NCBI RefSeq assembly: GCF_900005765.1
Contig: NC_041690.1
Coordinates: 496,001 to 560,000, forward strand
Source of the DNA: Plasmodium relictum
Taxonomy: Eukaryota > Apicomplexa > Aconoidasida > Haemosporida > Plasmodiidae
DNA: 64,000 nucleotides
Reading direction: 5' to 3'
Shown here: positions 46,627-61,019 of the stretch, piece after piece
How positions within the stretch are numbered: position 1 is the first letter of the stretch
Layout of the letters: every line of letters starts with the position of its first letter
Notes under the pieces: model-generated
Seen by the model: only the letters and a program-made list of their open reading frames with translations
What the model was told of the DNA's origin: nothing
Database searches by the model: none
Position numbers and translations under genes: made by a program

Positions 46627-47828
46627 ACGTATGTATTACAATATTTATGTTGGCTTATTTATTTATTTTTTTTTTTATTCTATGCTTTCTATTATTTCTT
46701 CAATTTAAAATTTGTGATTTTATAAAAATTTAATCAAAAACGTAAATAAACCATATTTTATTTTATTTTTTCATATTTATTTGTCTAAAACTTGCAAAAA
46801 TTATTATCAGATAGAATTTAAGAATAAAAGATGTTTAAATTGTAAAAATATTCCTGAATAAAAATTATTTTATGTAAAAACATTGTATTTTTTATTAATA
46901 TAAAGAATAAAATACCAAACAATGCAATATTTTAAATATAATTTTTTTTTTTTTTTTTATGAATTGCGAATGTGCATAATTATAAAAATGTTACATTTAT
47001 TATTTATAAAATTTTTTATGTTGTCACAATTGTAAGTATAAGCTTTTTTTGAAATGCTGTTTAAACTTATGTATAATATTTAAACTAAAATATTTAAAAC
47101 ATATAACAAACTTCTTTTCTCCGTAATCACATAAAAATTATATTAAAATCTTTTTAAATTAAAAAAAGAAAAATAGATGAAGATTCTTGGAATGATTATT
47201 TTTAAAATTTATTTTATTTTTATAATTAATATCTCTTTAAATTAAACAATAATGGTAATTTCATTAAGTGCTCAAATTAATATGAAATATATTTTAAAAA
47301 TTCAATTTTTTCCATCCATCTACCTATCCTATATATATAAACTTAGTATTCTTTAAATTTTTATTTTTATTTTTCTTATATTTTGAATTCTAAATAAGAA
47401 AAAATTAAAAAAATGCAATAGCACAGAATAGCATTATATCTAAATATACTAATACTACTATAATATACATTTAATAAATCTTTTTTTTTTATAAAAGGAA
47501 ATATAAATATATTTTCACTCATATAATATATATTTAATTAAATGTAAAAATGTTTTTCTAATGTTCTCTATAAAAAAAAAGGAAGAAAAAAATATTCATG
47601 TGTTTATATACATATGTCCAAAATTTAACCCTTAAAAAAAAAAAACTGTATATGTTTAGCAAAAATATAAAGAAAATTATAATTAACATATAACAAAAAA
47701 TATTCACAAAAATATTTTTCTAATTAAAAAAAAAAAGATATATGTGTATTAAAATATCGATTAAAGAATATTAAAAAATATTTATGATAAAGTTCATAAG
47801 CAAAAATGTATGAAATAAAAAAAAAAAG
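46032..47828. other. Convergent intergenic region AP2-SP / RPN2
   Basis: 1.8 kb carrying two 3' UTRs. It contains a (TA)n microsatellite at 46583-46623 and A/T tracts. No gene or structured segment is visible. Confidence 0.6.
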
Positions 47829-50800
47829 TTAATTTTCTTCTTTCCATGCAAACGGTTCAAATGGTGGTGCTTCTTTTTTTGTACTATCTTCGATACTTGC
47901 TTCAATATATTCAGATGGTTCTGTTGGCGTTGTGTCTATCAGCATAATAAAACCTGATTTTCTTGTAGGAAGAACTGGTTTATATCTACTGTTGGTTAAA
48001 TATTCAATATATTTCTCTTGCATTTTGATTACTCTGCATGGGTTTTTCATATCAACTGTATTATTATTAGAAGAAATGTTGTTTATATTTTTGTTTTTAG
48101 TATCACTTCTTTTATTTTTTTGCAAATTTGAAATATTATTTCCATCATTTCCCTGATCATTCGTATTTTCGCCATTTGCACTACCTTCAATACTTCCTGC
48201 ATGAGAAACGTGACTTGATTGACCTACTGTAGCAGCTGTACTTAAAATTTCTAAATTTTTCATAGATTTTCCATCTGATAGAACAGAACTATTATCATCT
48301 TGTGTTGTTTTTTCTTTTGTTAATTTATCATTTTTTTGCTTTTTTAATTTAAGCGTTTTTCTCTTAACAGTAGTTGATAAAACTGCTGTAACTGTTTCTT
48401 TTTTTTCTTGAGTTTTTTCTTTACTTAAAAAAGATGGGTAATCAAAATTATGATTCTTACAAGTTGATATAACACTAAAATTTTTAGGAACTTTCAAATC
48501 TTCTGTTAATGCAATTAGACACGTGGGCAAAAAAGTTAAGCTTATCATATGAATTAGAGGAAACCAATACCATAATTGGCTAAATAAGCAAAAACCGACA
48601 GCTGCCTGAGGTCTAATAATATTTCCTCTTCTTGTAAAAAAAGTTGAAATAGCATTTCTACCACATATATCTAATAAACCAGCACTTACTATAGCTCCAA
48701 ATTTTGCAATAATATCCTCATGTTTGTCTGATAAAATTTTCATAATGTCATCTTTATATTTTTTAAAATTAGGATTAACATGTTCATTTGATTGTTGAAA
48801 AATTAATCCTAAAGATATAAAGGCACTCTGCCTAACAAAATCGGTAGTATCTGTTAATAATGGCATTAACATATTTACTGCTTCTTCGTTCCCTGATGCT
48901 GAACAAGCAATACCTAAAGCTAATGCTGCACCATAACGTACATGGGGATTATAACTCTCAATCAATAAATTTAAAAATTTGGGTACTTGTGTAGGTGTAT
49001 TACATAAAACAAAACCTAATGCTATAACAGCAGCTCTTCTAACATCATCGCTTACATCAGATACAGAAAAATGCAATAATTTTTTTATTATATGCTTATT
49101 ATAATTAGATAAGCCACAATAAGCTAATGCAATAGTAAACATACCTCCATATCTTATGATAGCATCTTTGTCATTTATTAATTCTTCAATTAACATATCT
49201 GCTTCTTTTTCTTTTTGAAACATTACAAATCCTAAGCTTATACTGCATGCCCTTGTTATTTTTTCATGTTGTGTATCATGAGCGTATGCCAGTAATTCGT
49301 CAACGCATTTTTCATCTCCACTTCCTAACTTTAATAAACCAATTGCGTAAGCAGCACTTTCTCCTGCTACTGCCGAATCGGAATACATAACTGCTTTTAA
49401 CTCATCATATACTTGTTCATCATCGTTATCTCCTAAACATACTAAACCTAGGCCTAGACAACAACCATGTTGTAATACTTCATCATTGACATTTAATTTT
49501 AATTGAGACAATAAATAGTTTCTTACTTTTTTGTCATTTGTATTATAATTAGCATGTATTAATCCAAGAGCATACAATGAACCACCCTCTGAATATACAC
49601 CACTTGGGGCAAGACCTACATTTAAGTGATTTGTTATTTCCCTTGATATATCATTGTATGGCAAATGCGTAGATAAAACAATAAAAGATTCATTTACGTG
49701 CCCTTTATAAACAACACCTAAAGAAGCAGTTGCTGAAAATTTTGCCCAATTAATTGCTTTTGATAACCACTCAATATTTGAACGCAAAAAAACATCACAA
49801 GTTGTTCCTGTTTGCATTAATGCATGTGCTATTACTATTCCATGGTGTGTTATACTACTTCTTGAATCCACTACACTTTTGTAAGTATCTAACAAAATCA
49901 AATCAGCATGATTATTTCGATGTAAAAATTCGATATATAAATTTACAGTTACTTTCCCAGTTAAGATATATACTAGTTTTTTAATTTTATCATATAATTT
50001 ATGGTTTTCACTTACATGCTTCATTATATCATCACTTATTTTATTTTTTTCTTGTTTTCTTAACATATTATTATTTTCTGAAGTTCTTTTATCTGATTCC
50101 TCTAATGTTTTTTCTTCTGTTAAATTTCCCCTGTTTTCATTTTCTTCATTGTTTGCATTGTTTGATATTGTATCATTTTTCTCATTTTTCACTTCAATTG
50201 CACTATTATCGTCGTTTGCATTTTTATCCTCAGGGTTGCTTATAATATCATTTTTTTCTTCAGTAGATGCATTATAATTAATTTTATTTTTTGTTTCATT
50301 TAGTGAACTGGAATCATTTTTATCTCCGCAATAGAAACTCTTGTTTTGCTTTAATATCTCTTTTATTCTCCTTAAAATATTTTTCAAAAAAGTTTTATTT
50401 TCAAAGTCTACCAAATCAAAGGATATTTGATATGCCATTAGATGGTAGTTATCTAATAAATTTAATAAAATTTCTGCAACCTTTTTATAATCATTTATAT
50501 AAAATAAGCATTCACATAGATTAATATATTCATTTTTCAATTCTTCTTCGCTTAAAGAAAGATATATTTTTACTAATAATTTAAAAAAATCTTTTCGAAA
50601 TTTTTTTGTAGTGTTTATATGTTTTTCATTGGCTATAGAATGTTGCAATATTTCTATTTTATTTGGCGCATTTAAAATTATATATTCTACTTTATCTAAA
50701 CGTCTTGCATCTAAGGCAACTCCTAATGCTTCTTTAATGCTATTATTTCTTATGCATACTTCTAACATTTCATCAACAAGTGATTCCATTTTTTTATTAA

Positions 50801-51311
50801 TTTCATTATTTAAATCACCTTTAAAAATATCTGAATCATTTTTTATATTGTTATTATCATTATTGTATAAATTTAAGTCATTTTTATTATAAGTATTATC
50901 GGAATCTATATTATTATTATTGCTGTTCTCATAATTCATTTCTCTTATTTCTACGTATTTTTCAATACATTTTGCTAACATTGTTTCTACATATTGAGAT
51001 TTTTCATTTATATTAAACAATTTTCCTGCACACAATGCATATTTCAATGCCTCTGAATATTTTTCTAAGTGAAAATAAACCTTACTAGCAACTAAATTTG
51101 CCAACTCTTTTCCAATAAAATTATTATCTTCACATAATTCTTCTATTTTGAAAATATAATCTGCTAATTCTGGCCAATATATATCAACAATGGAATTCAA
51201 TTTTTCTAAACCAAAAATTTTTAAACTTGCTTCTTCTTCGTTTAACAGAGAAATAACACCTGAAGCAGAGGTCACAATATCACTCTTAGTTAAATTGTTT
51301 TCAAATGCCAT
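47829..51311 (-). CDS. RPN2: 26S proteasome regulatory subunit RPN2 (PSMD1)
   Basis: Single exon, 1160 aa. RPN2 is a scaffold of the 19S base; it docks RPN13 and RPN10-side lid components. The N-terminus is helical, SGVISLLNEEEASLKIFGLE (about 17-36). The hallmark is the toroid of proteasome/cyclosome (PC) repeats from about residue 480 to 860: YALGLIHAN, then HGCCLGLGLVCLG, YAIGLLKLGSG, CSISLGFVM, ALAYCGLSNYN, AVIALGFVLC, YGAALALGIACSASG, and FISLGLIFQQSNE. The C-terminal GFIMLIDTTPTEPSEYIE matches the end region of PSMD1, which holds the RPN13-binding tail. Human PSMD1 is 953 aa; the excess is an acidic Asn/Glu-rich insert at about 330-430 and a Lys/Ser/Asn-rich one at about 965-1085. The start MAFENNLTKSDIVTSASG has good family spacing. 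Confidence 0.96.
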   Translation of the reverse strand: MAFENNLTKSDIVTSASGVISLLNEEEASLKIFGLEKLNSIVDIYWPELADYIFKIEELCEDNNFIGKELANLVASKVYFHLEKYSEALKYALCAGKLFNINEKSQYVETMLAKCIEKYVEIREMNYENSNNNNIDSDNTYNKNDLNLYNNDNNNIKNDSDIFKGDLNNEINKKMESLVDEMLEVCIRNNSIKEALGVALDARRLDKVEYIILNAPNKIEILQHSIANEKHINTTKKFRKDFFKLLVKIYLSLSEEELKNEYINLCECLFYINDYKKVAEILLNLLDNYHLMAYQISFDLVDFENKTFLKNILRRIKEILKQNKSFYCGDKNDSSSLNETKNKINYNASTEEKNDIISNPEDKNANDDNSAIEVKNEKNDTISNNANNEENENRGNLTEEKTLEESDKRTSENNNMLRKQEKNKISDDIMKHVSENHKLYDKIKKLVYILTGKVTVNLYIEFLHRNNHADLILLDTYKSVVDSRSSITHHGIVIAHALMQTGTTCDVFLRSNIEWLSKAINWAKFSATASLGVVYKGHVNESFIVLSTHLPYNDISREITNHLNVGLAPSGVYSEGGSLYALGLIHANYNTNDKKVRNYLLSQLKLNVNDEVLQHGCCLGLGLVCLGDNDDEQVYDELKAVMYSDSAVAGESAAYAIGLLKLGSGDEKCVDELLAYAHDTQHEKITRACSISLGFVMFQKEKEADMLIEELINDKDAIIRYGGMFTIALAYCGLSNYNKHIIKKLLHFSVSDVSDDVRRAAVIALGFVLCNTPTQVPKFLNLLIESYNPHVRYGAALALGIACSASGNEEAVNMLMPLLTDTTDFVRQSAFISLGLIFQQSNEHVNPNFKKYKDDIMKILSDKHEDIIAKFGAIVSAGLLDICGRNAISTFFTRRGNIIRPQAAVGFCLFSQLWYWFPLIHMISLTFLPTCLIALTEDLKVPKNFSVISTCKNHNFDYPSFLSKEKTQEKKETVTAVLSTTVKRKTLKLKKQKNDKLTKEKTTQDDNSSVLSDGKSMKNLEILSTAATVGQSSHVSHAGSIEGSANGENTNDQGNDGNNISNLQKNKRSDTKNKNINNISSNNNTVDMKNPCRVIKMQEKYIEYLTNSRYKPVLPTRKSGFIMLIDTTPTEPSEYIEASIEDSTKKEAPPFEPFAWKEEN

Positions 51312-54300
51312 ATTATTGTCTTATTTTATAAAATGAAATAATTGTTAAAAAAATTATTATACGAAAAAAAAAAAAATATATATATATATGCAAGTATATT
51401 ATTGCTATTATTTTATTTTTTCATTAGTATTGTTTATATATATCTTATTTATCTTTTTCTCTTTTTTTTTTTTTTTTTAATTATTTATAAATTTTTTGAA
51501 AATAATTATTTATTTACATTATTTTCTTAATCTTAATTTTTTTTTTTTTTCTCCCCTTTTATTCATAATAATGTATAAAATTATTTTATTAAAATTCCAT
51601 AAGTGTAAAAATTTAATCTAAAAACAGGAAGAGTATTTTTATTTTTTAATTGAATTATACATACAATTTCATTTTTTTTTTTTTTTACAAAATATTCATT
51701 TTTTAATTTTTTCCCTTTTTAATTTCTGAAAGATTTCATTTTTTGTACCTTTTTATTATTATTCCTTTGTTTATATTATTTATATAAATATGTACATTTT
51801 TTTTTTTTTTGAATTTTTTTTTTTATTTATTTATTTATATCTAAATATATACATATTATATATTTATACATATTTCCACTTTTTTCTATTTTTCATATAT
51901 TTTTCATATATTTTTATTATACATAAACAATATAATTTGTTTGCTTCTCAATAATTTATTAGTAATTTTTTATACATAGAAAATGTTATGCACATAAAAA
52001 TATAAAATATTAAATTCTTTTATAAAAAACCTTTCATAAGCTATTTACTTTATTATATATTTTCATAAAACTATAACTTTACTTCAATGTATTTTAACAT
52101 TTTATATTTTTTAATTCTTTTTTTAAAAGAGCTTTATAATAAAGAATTAAAAAAAAAATTTTAGCAAAAAATTAATTTATCATTTTTTTATTTCTTTGAA
52201 CTATTCTATTTAGTATTATCATGAAGGAATTATTTTACAATTATGAATATGCACTTAGAAAAATATATATTATTAAATTTAAAAAAATTATCATTTAGAT
52301 ATATTACAGTATGAAAAGTGTAGAAACATTATAAATCTAATTTTTAATATTTATAAATAAAATTGTATACGGACTATGCTATTTTTTTTTTTTTTTTTCT
52401 TCTTAATATATTTGTATACTGTTAATTAAACATATTTTACACTAAATATAATTAAAAAAAAAAAACACTATTTTTATATGTTTTACTTGGAAATTATATA
52501 TGAACTAAAAATAATAATAACCAAAAATTTTTTTTCTGAAATATCTTAATTTGTAATATTCCACCTTATTAATATTATTAAAAAAATAAAAAAGCAAAAT
52601 GATATGAAAACATAATTTGAAACTTCAATATTAAAAATTGTTTATTAAAAAAAAAAATTTTCAGTAGTTTTTATTCAAGTTATCCGTTAATAACTTAATT
52701 ATTTTTTTTTATTAAGATAGCATTACTGCTTTATTACTTTTGATAAAATTATGAAGAAACAAAAAAAAATTATTAGTTCCATTTGTTATTTTTTTTATTT
52801 CTTTGTTTTTTTTTTAAGGCAAATATAGATTAATATACATAATACTATTGTATATTTTGTATTTACAGAGAAAAAATATTTGGTCTATTAATTTTTTTAT
52901 TAATGAGAGAAGATACATTTTTTTTTAATAAAGTAATGTATTATTAATAATTTGTTTAAAAGAAAACTTCAGTTCATTGATTTTCTTTAAAAATAAAAAA
53001 AAATTAACTTAAAATTTCTAAACATTCTAATCTTTAAAGAAAAATATTTAATATTATAGCAAAACAAAAGAATTAGCATATATACTTATCCATATATCCA
53101 AAAAAGAAAAAAAATGTTATTTTATTATTAAATGAGTAATAAAAAAAAAAATGTATTTGCCTACTAATAAATATGAATAATTAGCAATTAGATTCTCTAA
53201 TTTTTTAGCCTATGATTTTTTTACTGCATAAATTTTTTTATTGAAACATGTAAAAATATAAAATAATTTAGATTCTATTTTTTTTTTTTTTTGCAAATTT
53301 TTAGATTTTTAATGAATAATTAATTAGAATTTTATCTATAAAAGTTCTAAAAATAATTTTATTTTAATTCATACTAAGAAAAAAAAAAGGAAATGAAGAA
53401 AAAGTGTAAATGAAATACAACTCTGAGTTTATGTGTATAACAAAAAAAGCCCTTTTTTATTTATATATTCTCTTATCCCTTATTTTATTAAACTTAAGTA
53501 AAATTAAGAACACATATTTATGTCTTTTTATTTTGAAAATGGAATTTTTACTTATTTTTTATTGTGAATATTAAATTATATATGAATAATTTAAAATATT
53601 ATGCATTCACTTATATTTTTTTTTTTTTCATTAAACACTAAAAAATACAAGTAAATCATTTTTTGTGTATTCAATTAAAAAAAAAAAAAAAGCTTTTTAT
53701 AAAAATTTCGTTATCTTGACATAAGTTAGGAAATAATAATTCATTTCTAATTTTAATTAATTTATACAAAATTAAAAAGTTTCTCATAAAATAAAAATTA
53801 ATAATTATAAATGAAAAAAAACAAAAAAAAAAAAAATACGAAACAAAGAAAAAAATAATAGCAATTTATTTTATTTTATTTATATATCGTATATATATTA
53901 TATAAAAAGGAAAATAAAATTTATGAAGTGTGTAATAAAGAATATATTATGAAAGTATAGTAAAAAAAGAAAAAAAAATAGAGAAGAAAATAAAGGAGTA
54001 TATTAAAGGGGCATTAATATGCTTTTTATATGAGAAAATCCAAATAGATTATGAATAACTTTTTGGGTGTGTTATATAATAGGTTCACTTGAATTTAAAA
54101 CATAGAAAAATTAAAATATATGATATATTCATTTAATTATTTTACGACATCATAGTACAGAGTACTTGAAATATAAAAAAATTTTAGCGTTTATAGTTTT
54201 TTGTTTTTATTTTATTTTTATTTTTATTTTATTATTTTTATTTTTTTTCTTATTTATTTTTCCTTGTTTACGCTTCTCAATTTGCATATTGTAAAGCGGT

Positions 54301-55981
54301 ATGGCAAAAAAAAAAAAAAAAAATTACTTCATATTAATATTTCTAATAAAATGCTTAAAAAAATATTAAAATAAAGGATAAATAATATATAAACATAGAA
54401 ATAATGTAAATTTTTTTTTTTTCCAATCATTTTTATTTCGCTAAACTAAATCACTAATAATGTTTTTAATATTTAAATATGCAATATATGTTTATTCTTT
54501 AAAAATATTGTTATTAATTTTATAAAATTATTTTTCTTTTGATTAGATATGTATTTTATTTTATTTTTTTTTTTTTTACTATAAGTTATTTAAAAAAAAT
54601 ATTTTAATTGTTATGTATATAATATCTAAAAACAGTTTTTATGCATTGTATTGCAAAGGATAATTACACATAAGTTCGTGTATTCATAAATTGCCATTTA
54701 ACGTGTCAATAGTAAAAAGAAAAAAAAAAAAAATTAAATTAAAAAAAATATAAATATCAATGTATATATACGTATATATTTTTCTAGTTATATATGTCAA
54801 TTTTTTTTTTTTTTGTTTTTAACAATAAAACTACAGTACTTCAGTAAAATAAATATATAAATGTGTAAAGTGTATAGTGTTATTATTATTGACAATCTAG
54901 TTAAAATAAAAAATAAAAATAATAAACATGTATCACTTATGTATGCATGAATCCCGTAATCTTATTTTAAATTGTATTCTGTTCTAAGTAAAATATTTTT
55001 TTTACTTAATACAGAAATTATAAATATAAAATAGATATTTACATTTTTTTTTTCTTTTATGATACTTTATCTTAATTTTAACTTTTTTTTATAATTCATT
55101 ATTTTTAACATATATAATTTATTCAATGATATTGTTTATAAGTAAATGTTATTTTCTGTTATTTTAAATATTTCAAAATAATTTTCTCTCTTTCTCTCTC
55201 TCTCTCTACATATATATATATATGAAAGTTTTCATGAATAAACTATTCATGTATAAATATTTATATTAAAAATGATAAATTTTATTTTTAATTGTTCTTA
55301 ATGGTGTTACATCTTCACTAAAAAAAAATACATACTAATATATACTTGAATGATTATACACCTAAGAATTCTAATTTTATTTTTTTAAATAGTAATTTTA
55401 AATGCAAAAATACATTTTTATTGAATTATATAAAAAATATGTGAAATATAAAAATATATATTGATATTTTTAAATTTATTTTTTTATGTATCCCTTACTT
55501 AATTTTTTATATTTTTTATTTTTAAAAGTGTAAAAGTAATATTTTTTATGTATTTTACGATACATACGTAAAGAAGCATATAAAAAATATTTAACTACTA
55601 GTATTTTTTTTTTTTTTCAAAAATGTGTTGAAACATGAGTTCTATTTGTTTTTTAATAATTTAAAACTATTATTTTTTTAATTATGAAAAAAATAAATAA
55701 AATATATAATAGAAAGAAAATTATATTAATATTACAAAAAATAAATGGAATACATAGATGTCGTTAAATTATATATATAAATATACATGTATTTTTTTTT
55801 TTTTTTTTTGTAATTTTATAGATATTTATGTATAGTAATATATAAGAAATTATTAATCACTTTTTGTTATTTCAAAAGTAAATGTAATTCACTTCTTTCT
55901 TTCTTTTTTCTAAATAAAATAGAATTCTGAAATAATGCAAATATAAGAAAAGTTTATTTAATTTTATTAAGAAATGATAAA
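51312..55981. other. Divergent promoter region RPN2 / HDP1
   Basis: 4.7 kb without a supportable gene. The left end should hold the RPN2 promoter and most of the rest the HDP1 promoter and 5' UTR. Features seen: a CT-rich microsatellite at 55185-55208, TGCATG at 54944-54949, and slightly GC-richer patches near 53990-54110 and 54640-54710 without a clear fold. Confidence 0.55.
55185..55208. repeat. CT-rich microsatellite
   Basis: About 24 bases of nearly pure TC/CT, followed by a (TA)n run, some 770 bases before the HDP1 start. Pyrimidine runs with C are rare in this window. Confidence 0.8.
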
Positions 55982-58900
55982 ATGGAGATAAGTAAAACAA
56001 GAGATAATGTGAAAAGCTTAATAAAGACATGTGAAGAAAAAATCAAAGTAAAAATAAAAGAAAATAAGAGTTCTGATATTACTCAAAAAAAGTTAAACGA
56101 AGAAAGTTTTTCACATGCATCACCAAAAAATATAATAAACAATAAAAGCAATTGCAATGATAATCTTATTAAAAAAAATAAAATAAAAAAAATGAAAAGC
56201 AAAAATGAATTTACTGATACTAAAGAAAACAATATAATTAAAAATCTAAATAATACACATGTCATTGAAAATACTCATGATGATAATAATTACAATAAAA
56301 TTAAAATATATCATAAAAATGATTCTGACTATAACAATAGTCATGAACTTAACAAAACAGAAACTCCTTCAATGCATCAAGAAAAAATTAAAAAAAATCC
56401 CAGTAATGATTATTTTAAATATAAAAAAGGAAGTGAAGATAATATGTGCCCAAATACAAAAAAAAAAAACAGTATTTTAAATATAGAAAATAATAAAAAT
56501 TTTGATAAATTAAATTATAAATTGCAGGATACTAACGAAAAATTAAAAAATAATGTCATTGAAAATTTTACGAATGAAAATTCTAATAGTTATATTGGAA
56601 ATATAATTTTAAATGATTCGGATAATAAGGGAAATTCAAATACGTGTTCTTTGTTTAATAATTTAGATATTCTTTTATCGGATAATAGTAATATTATAGT
56701 AAATAATTCCATTAATTTAAATAAAGTTGAGGATAATAAAGACGCATATCCAAAACTAACACAAAAGAACACCAATTTTGGTAATTCATTTTATAATAAA
56801 AATGAAGATACCCTTAATAATAATGATATTGGCAACATTAACATATGTCAAAATTACAATAATGATAAAAATAACTTAAATATTAGAAACGTTATTTATG
56901 ATAATAAAAATGAAAATATAATTAAATTGTCACCTTATATAATTGAAAATTCTTTTAAAAGAACGAATGAATGTGTAATGGACCATCCACTCAGTAGTTT
57001 AAATAATGATAGTATTATTAAAAAGGAAAATTTTCATTCATCTGATGATTTTAAAAAAAATGAAAAAATAACTGTAAATTGTGATAATATAGAAACTGTA
57101 CCAGAAATATGTAAAAATTACAATGAATGTATAAAAAATGAAATAGAATATCCTACCTGTGATAATGATAACGCAAAAAATAAAAAAAATAGTATAATTA
57201 AAAAAGAAGTATTTCATAAGATGAGTTTAAGAAATAGTAATAAACAGAAATTAGAAAAAATAAATGAAGATATGGAAACGATGTGTGAATATAAGGAAAA
57301 AAAAAAAAATAATTTAAAAAAAAATAATACAATTAGTTACTTAAATAATGGAAAGATTACTAATTCAAATGTAGAAATGATAAACTTAGAAAAAGTAGGT
57401 GTATCTACTTTATATGAAAAAGAAAATAAAATTAAAAATTACACAAATAAAAATCATATTGAGAATATCAATGTGACTCATGAAAGGGAAAAAACAAAAG
57501 AACATTGTGATTACAACACATTAGAAGATAATAAAATGATATCAATCAAAGAAAAGGAGAATACTTTTCATAATAATACAATAATTAATAATGATGTGGA
57601 TACTTGTGTTAATGAAAATCTTGGCATGAATTGTAACAAGGATTTTGATAATAATCATAATGAAATAAAAGTCGAAAATAATTTATTAATAATAAATAAT
57701 TATAATCAAAAAAATAACAATGAAACAAATGATTTCAATAATGATAATAATAATAATAAATGTAAAAATAAGAATAATGAAACAATTATAAAAAATAATG
57801 AAATTTTAACTAGTGATAGCAATATGGATATTAAAGGAAAAGATTCTGATAAACTAAGTGATAAAAAATGTTATATAAAAAATATATTAAGTTCTTATGA
57901 TTCAAAAGAAACAGAATCATTTGATCTTGAAAAATTGAAGCATTTAATAATATTTAGAGAAAATGCGGAAAAATATATACAAAGTTATATAAATTCATTT
58001 TTAAAGGATTTTAATATTATGTCTTCCTATTTACCATATGTTCATTATTATGATCAAGATATATATGAAGAAAAAAAAAATAACATTTTTAAAATTTTAT
58101 CTTACTTTATAGATTCCTTTAAAGATAATGAAAAAATCAAAGGAAAAATATGTTCCTTCCAAAAGAACTTTTTGAATGCTACAATAAATGAAAAAATAAA
58201 ATATATTGATAAGTTTCAATTTTTAAAATTATCAGAAATTGGAACAGACATTTTTAAAACCAAATTTTTTAAATTACTAAAAAAATATGCAGAAAAAGAA
58301 AAAAAAAAAAAAAAAAAAATCTATTGTAAATTAAAAATATTTAATAAAATTATCAAAAAAAATTATAAATTAAAAGAGAAATTTGCGGAAAACAATTTAT
58401 TACAATTAGAATTAGATGATTTAAATATAATAATAAATGGAAAAAAAAAAAAAGAAAGTTCTGATAATGTTCTAATTGATGATAAGACCTATTTTGAAAA
58501 AATAGATAGGAATAAAAATTTTTTAGAAACAAATAATGAATTTCATGATACTTTAATTAATTATAATGTAAATAATAATACCTTAAATGAAAATATTGCA
58601 GATATTAACGTTTTAAATTATGAAATAATTAATTCAAATGAAGAGAAAAAGAATGATATATGTCGAAGTGAGATATCAGAATGTAACAAAGTAGATTATC
58701 GTATTCCTTATAGTCAAAAATACATCTTCAAATATTTAAATTTATTAATTGAAAATAAATTATTTAATTTAATTTATTCAAATAATTCTAAATATACCCA
58801 AAATATTCATATTAAAGATAACAATATAAATCTTTATAATAGGATAGTCATTAATAGTATTCCTTTTTATAAAGATGAAATAAAAGAATTATGTTCAATT

Positions 58901-60938
58901 CTTATTATGCATTCTCTTATGAATAAGTCATTACATCTTATACAACCAACTCTAAGTTGGAATGCGAACAACCATTTACATAGAAAAAGATGCTTGGATG
59001 ATTTATATAATGATAATGAGGATGAAAATTCAAATAGATTTGTTAGAAATCGTATGATAGAAATTGAAAAAAGTTTTAGCAAAATAATTAATGGGAAAAC
59101 TAAGAAAAAAAAAAGTTTATTTTACTCCTTTGTTCATGAAAATGAAAAGTTAAATTTACATAAGAATAGTGAAGAGGAAATAGAAAAAGATATAGATATA
59201 TTTATCGATAATATATTAGTTGGTGATAATTCTAATAAAAATATTGAATATAATACTCAAAATAATGAAAATAGAGAATGTGGAAAATTTTGTATATCTA
59301 AAAATTCTAAAGAGTATGTAAAATATAATAGCAATATAGAATCACAAAAAAAAGAAGAATTAGAGAAAAAAAGAGAATTGTCGAAAAAAGAAAAAGACAA
59401 AAAATTAAGTGAAGATGAAAAAAAGAAAGAACAAAATCAAGAAAAAGAAAAGGAGAAAAAAGTAATAGAATTAGAAATAGAGAAAAAAAAGGAATATAAA
59501 GAAAAGGGAACAGAACAAAATATAGAACAAGAACAACCTGAACAGTTACAACCTCTAAGAGAACAAAATTCTCAAGAAGAAAAAAAAGAAAAATATAAAG
59601 TAAGAGAAAGAAAAAAGAGAAAAAATAATAAATTTAAATTATCAAATGATTTACAGGATATATATGATGCATATAATAATGGGGAACAAATAATTATAGC
59701 TAAAAATAAAAATAAATTATTGAACAATTTAGAAAAATATAATAATTTTAACTATCTATCAAAACAAACATTATTTGATATCTATGATGAAATGCAAAAT
59801 AATAATAAACAAAATATTCATAATTTAAATGTCAGTGGTATTACTGAACATTTAAGAAATGTTAATTTATTGCAAAATAACTATTTATGTAAAAATATGA
59901 ATACTACAAGTATTGTAAATAAAAATAACAATATAAATTGCTTAAATTCCAGTTCTTTATATAAATATATATGCAGTAGAAGTAATTCATATATTAATAG
60001 TAATTTATTACAAAAGTCTAGATACGATCAGAAGAATGGAGAAGATGAATATTATGAAAATAATGTAAATTCAAAAAATAATGACTATAATAAATATACG
60101 AGTAAATTAAATAATTTAAGTAGTAATGAAAGGAGCACTTTTATATCAAATAATTCTAGTAATAGTTTTATAAAAAATGATAGTTTAAAAAATATATACT
60201 CTGATTATCATATTGATAATGGATATATGAATCAAAATGTAATACATGAACGAATTAAATTTTTAAATGATATAGGTTTTAAAAAAGAAAAATATTCTAA
60301 AAACAATTTAAGGAGCATTCCTTATTGTGCAGAAAAGAATAATAATAATTTTTTTATATGTCAACTGAGAAATAATATCAGAAATAATATACCATTGAAC
60401 AGTTTTACGAATAGTTTTGATAATAGTACCTATAATTTATATAACTCAATGAGTAATCCATTTTTATTTGAAAAAATTCAAAAGGAAAATAGTTTGAGCA
60501 ATCAAAATATGTCAACAAATTTTACAATGGCAAATAACTCCTTAGGTAGTATAAATTTGCATGCACATCTAATTGATAGAAATGAGTTGAACAGAATTAC
60601 TAATTTTTTTAACTGTGATAAAAATATGCAAAATTTAAATAATACATCAAATGGATTGTATATGCATTTAAATAAACAAATAAATGATACTTATATGAAT
60701 AATATTACAAGCAATAATAATGATAATTTTAATAAAATAAAAAATGAAAGTGTAAATAATAAAATAATAAATAAGGAAATATTTACAGATAATATTGGTT
60801 TATTTAATGGATGTAAAAATAGTAACATAGTTGATTATAAAATGAGTACTTCAGAACAAAATAAGAAGTATGTCACAATTAATAATAACATTAATAATAA
60901 AAAAAATAATAACATTAATGATAATAATAATAATAATG

Positions 60939-61019
<81 letters not shown>

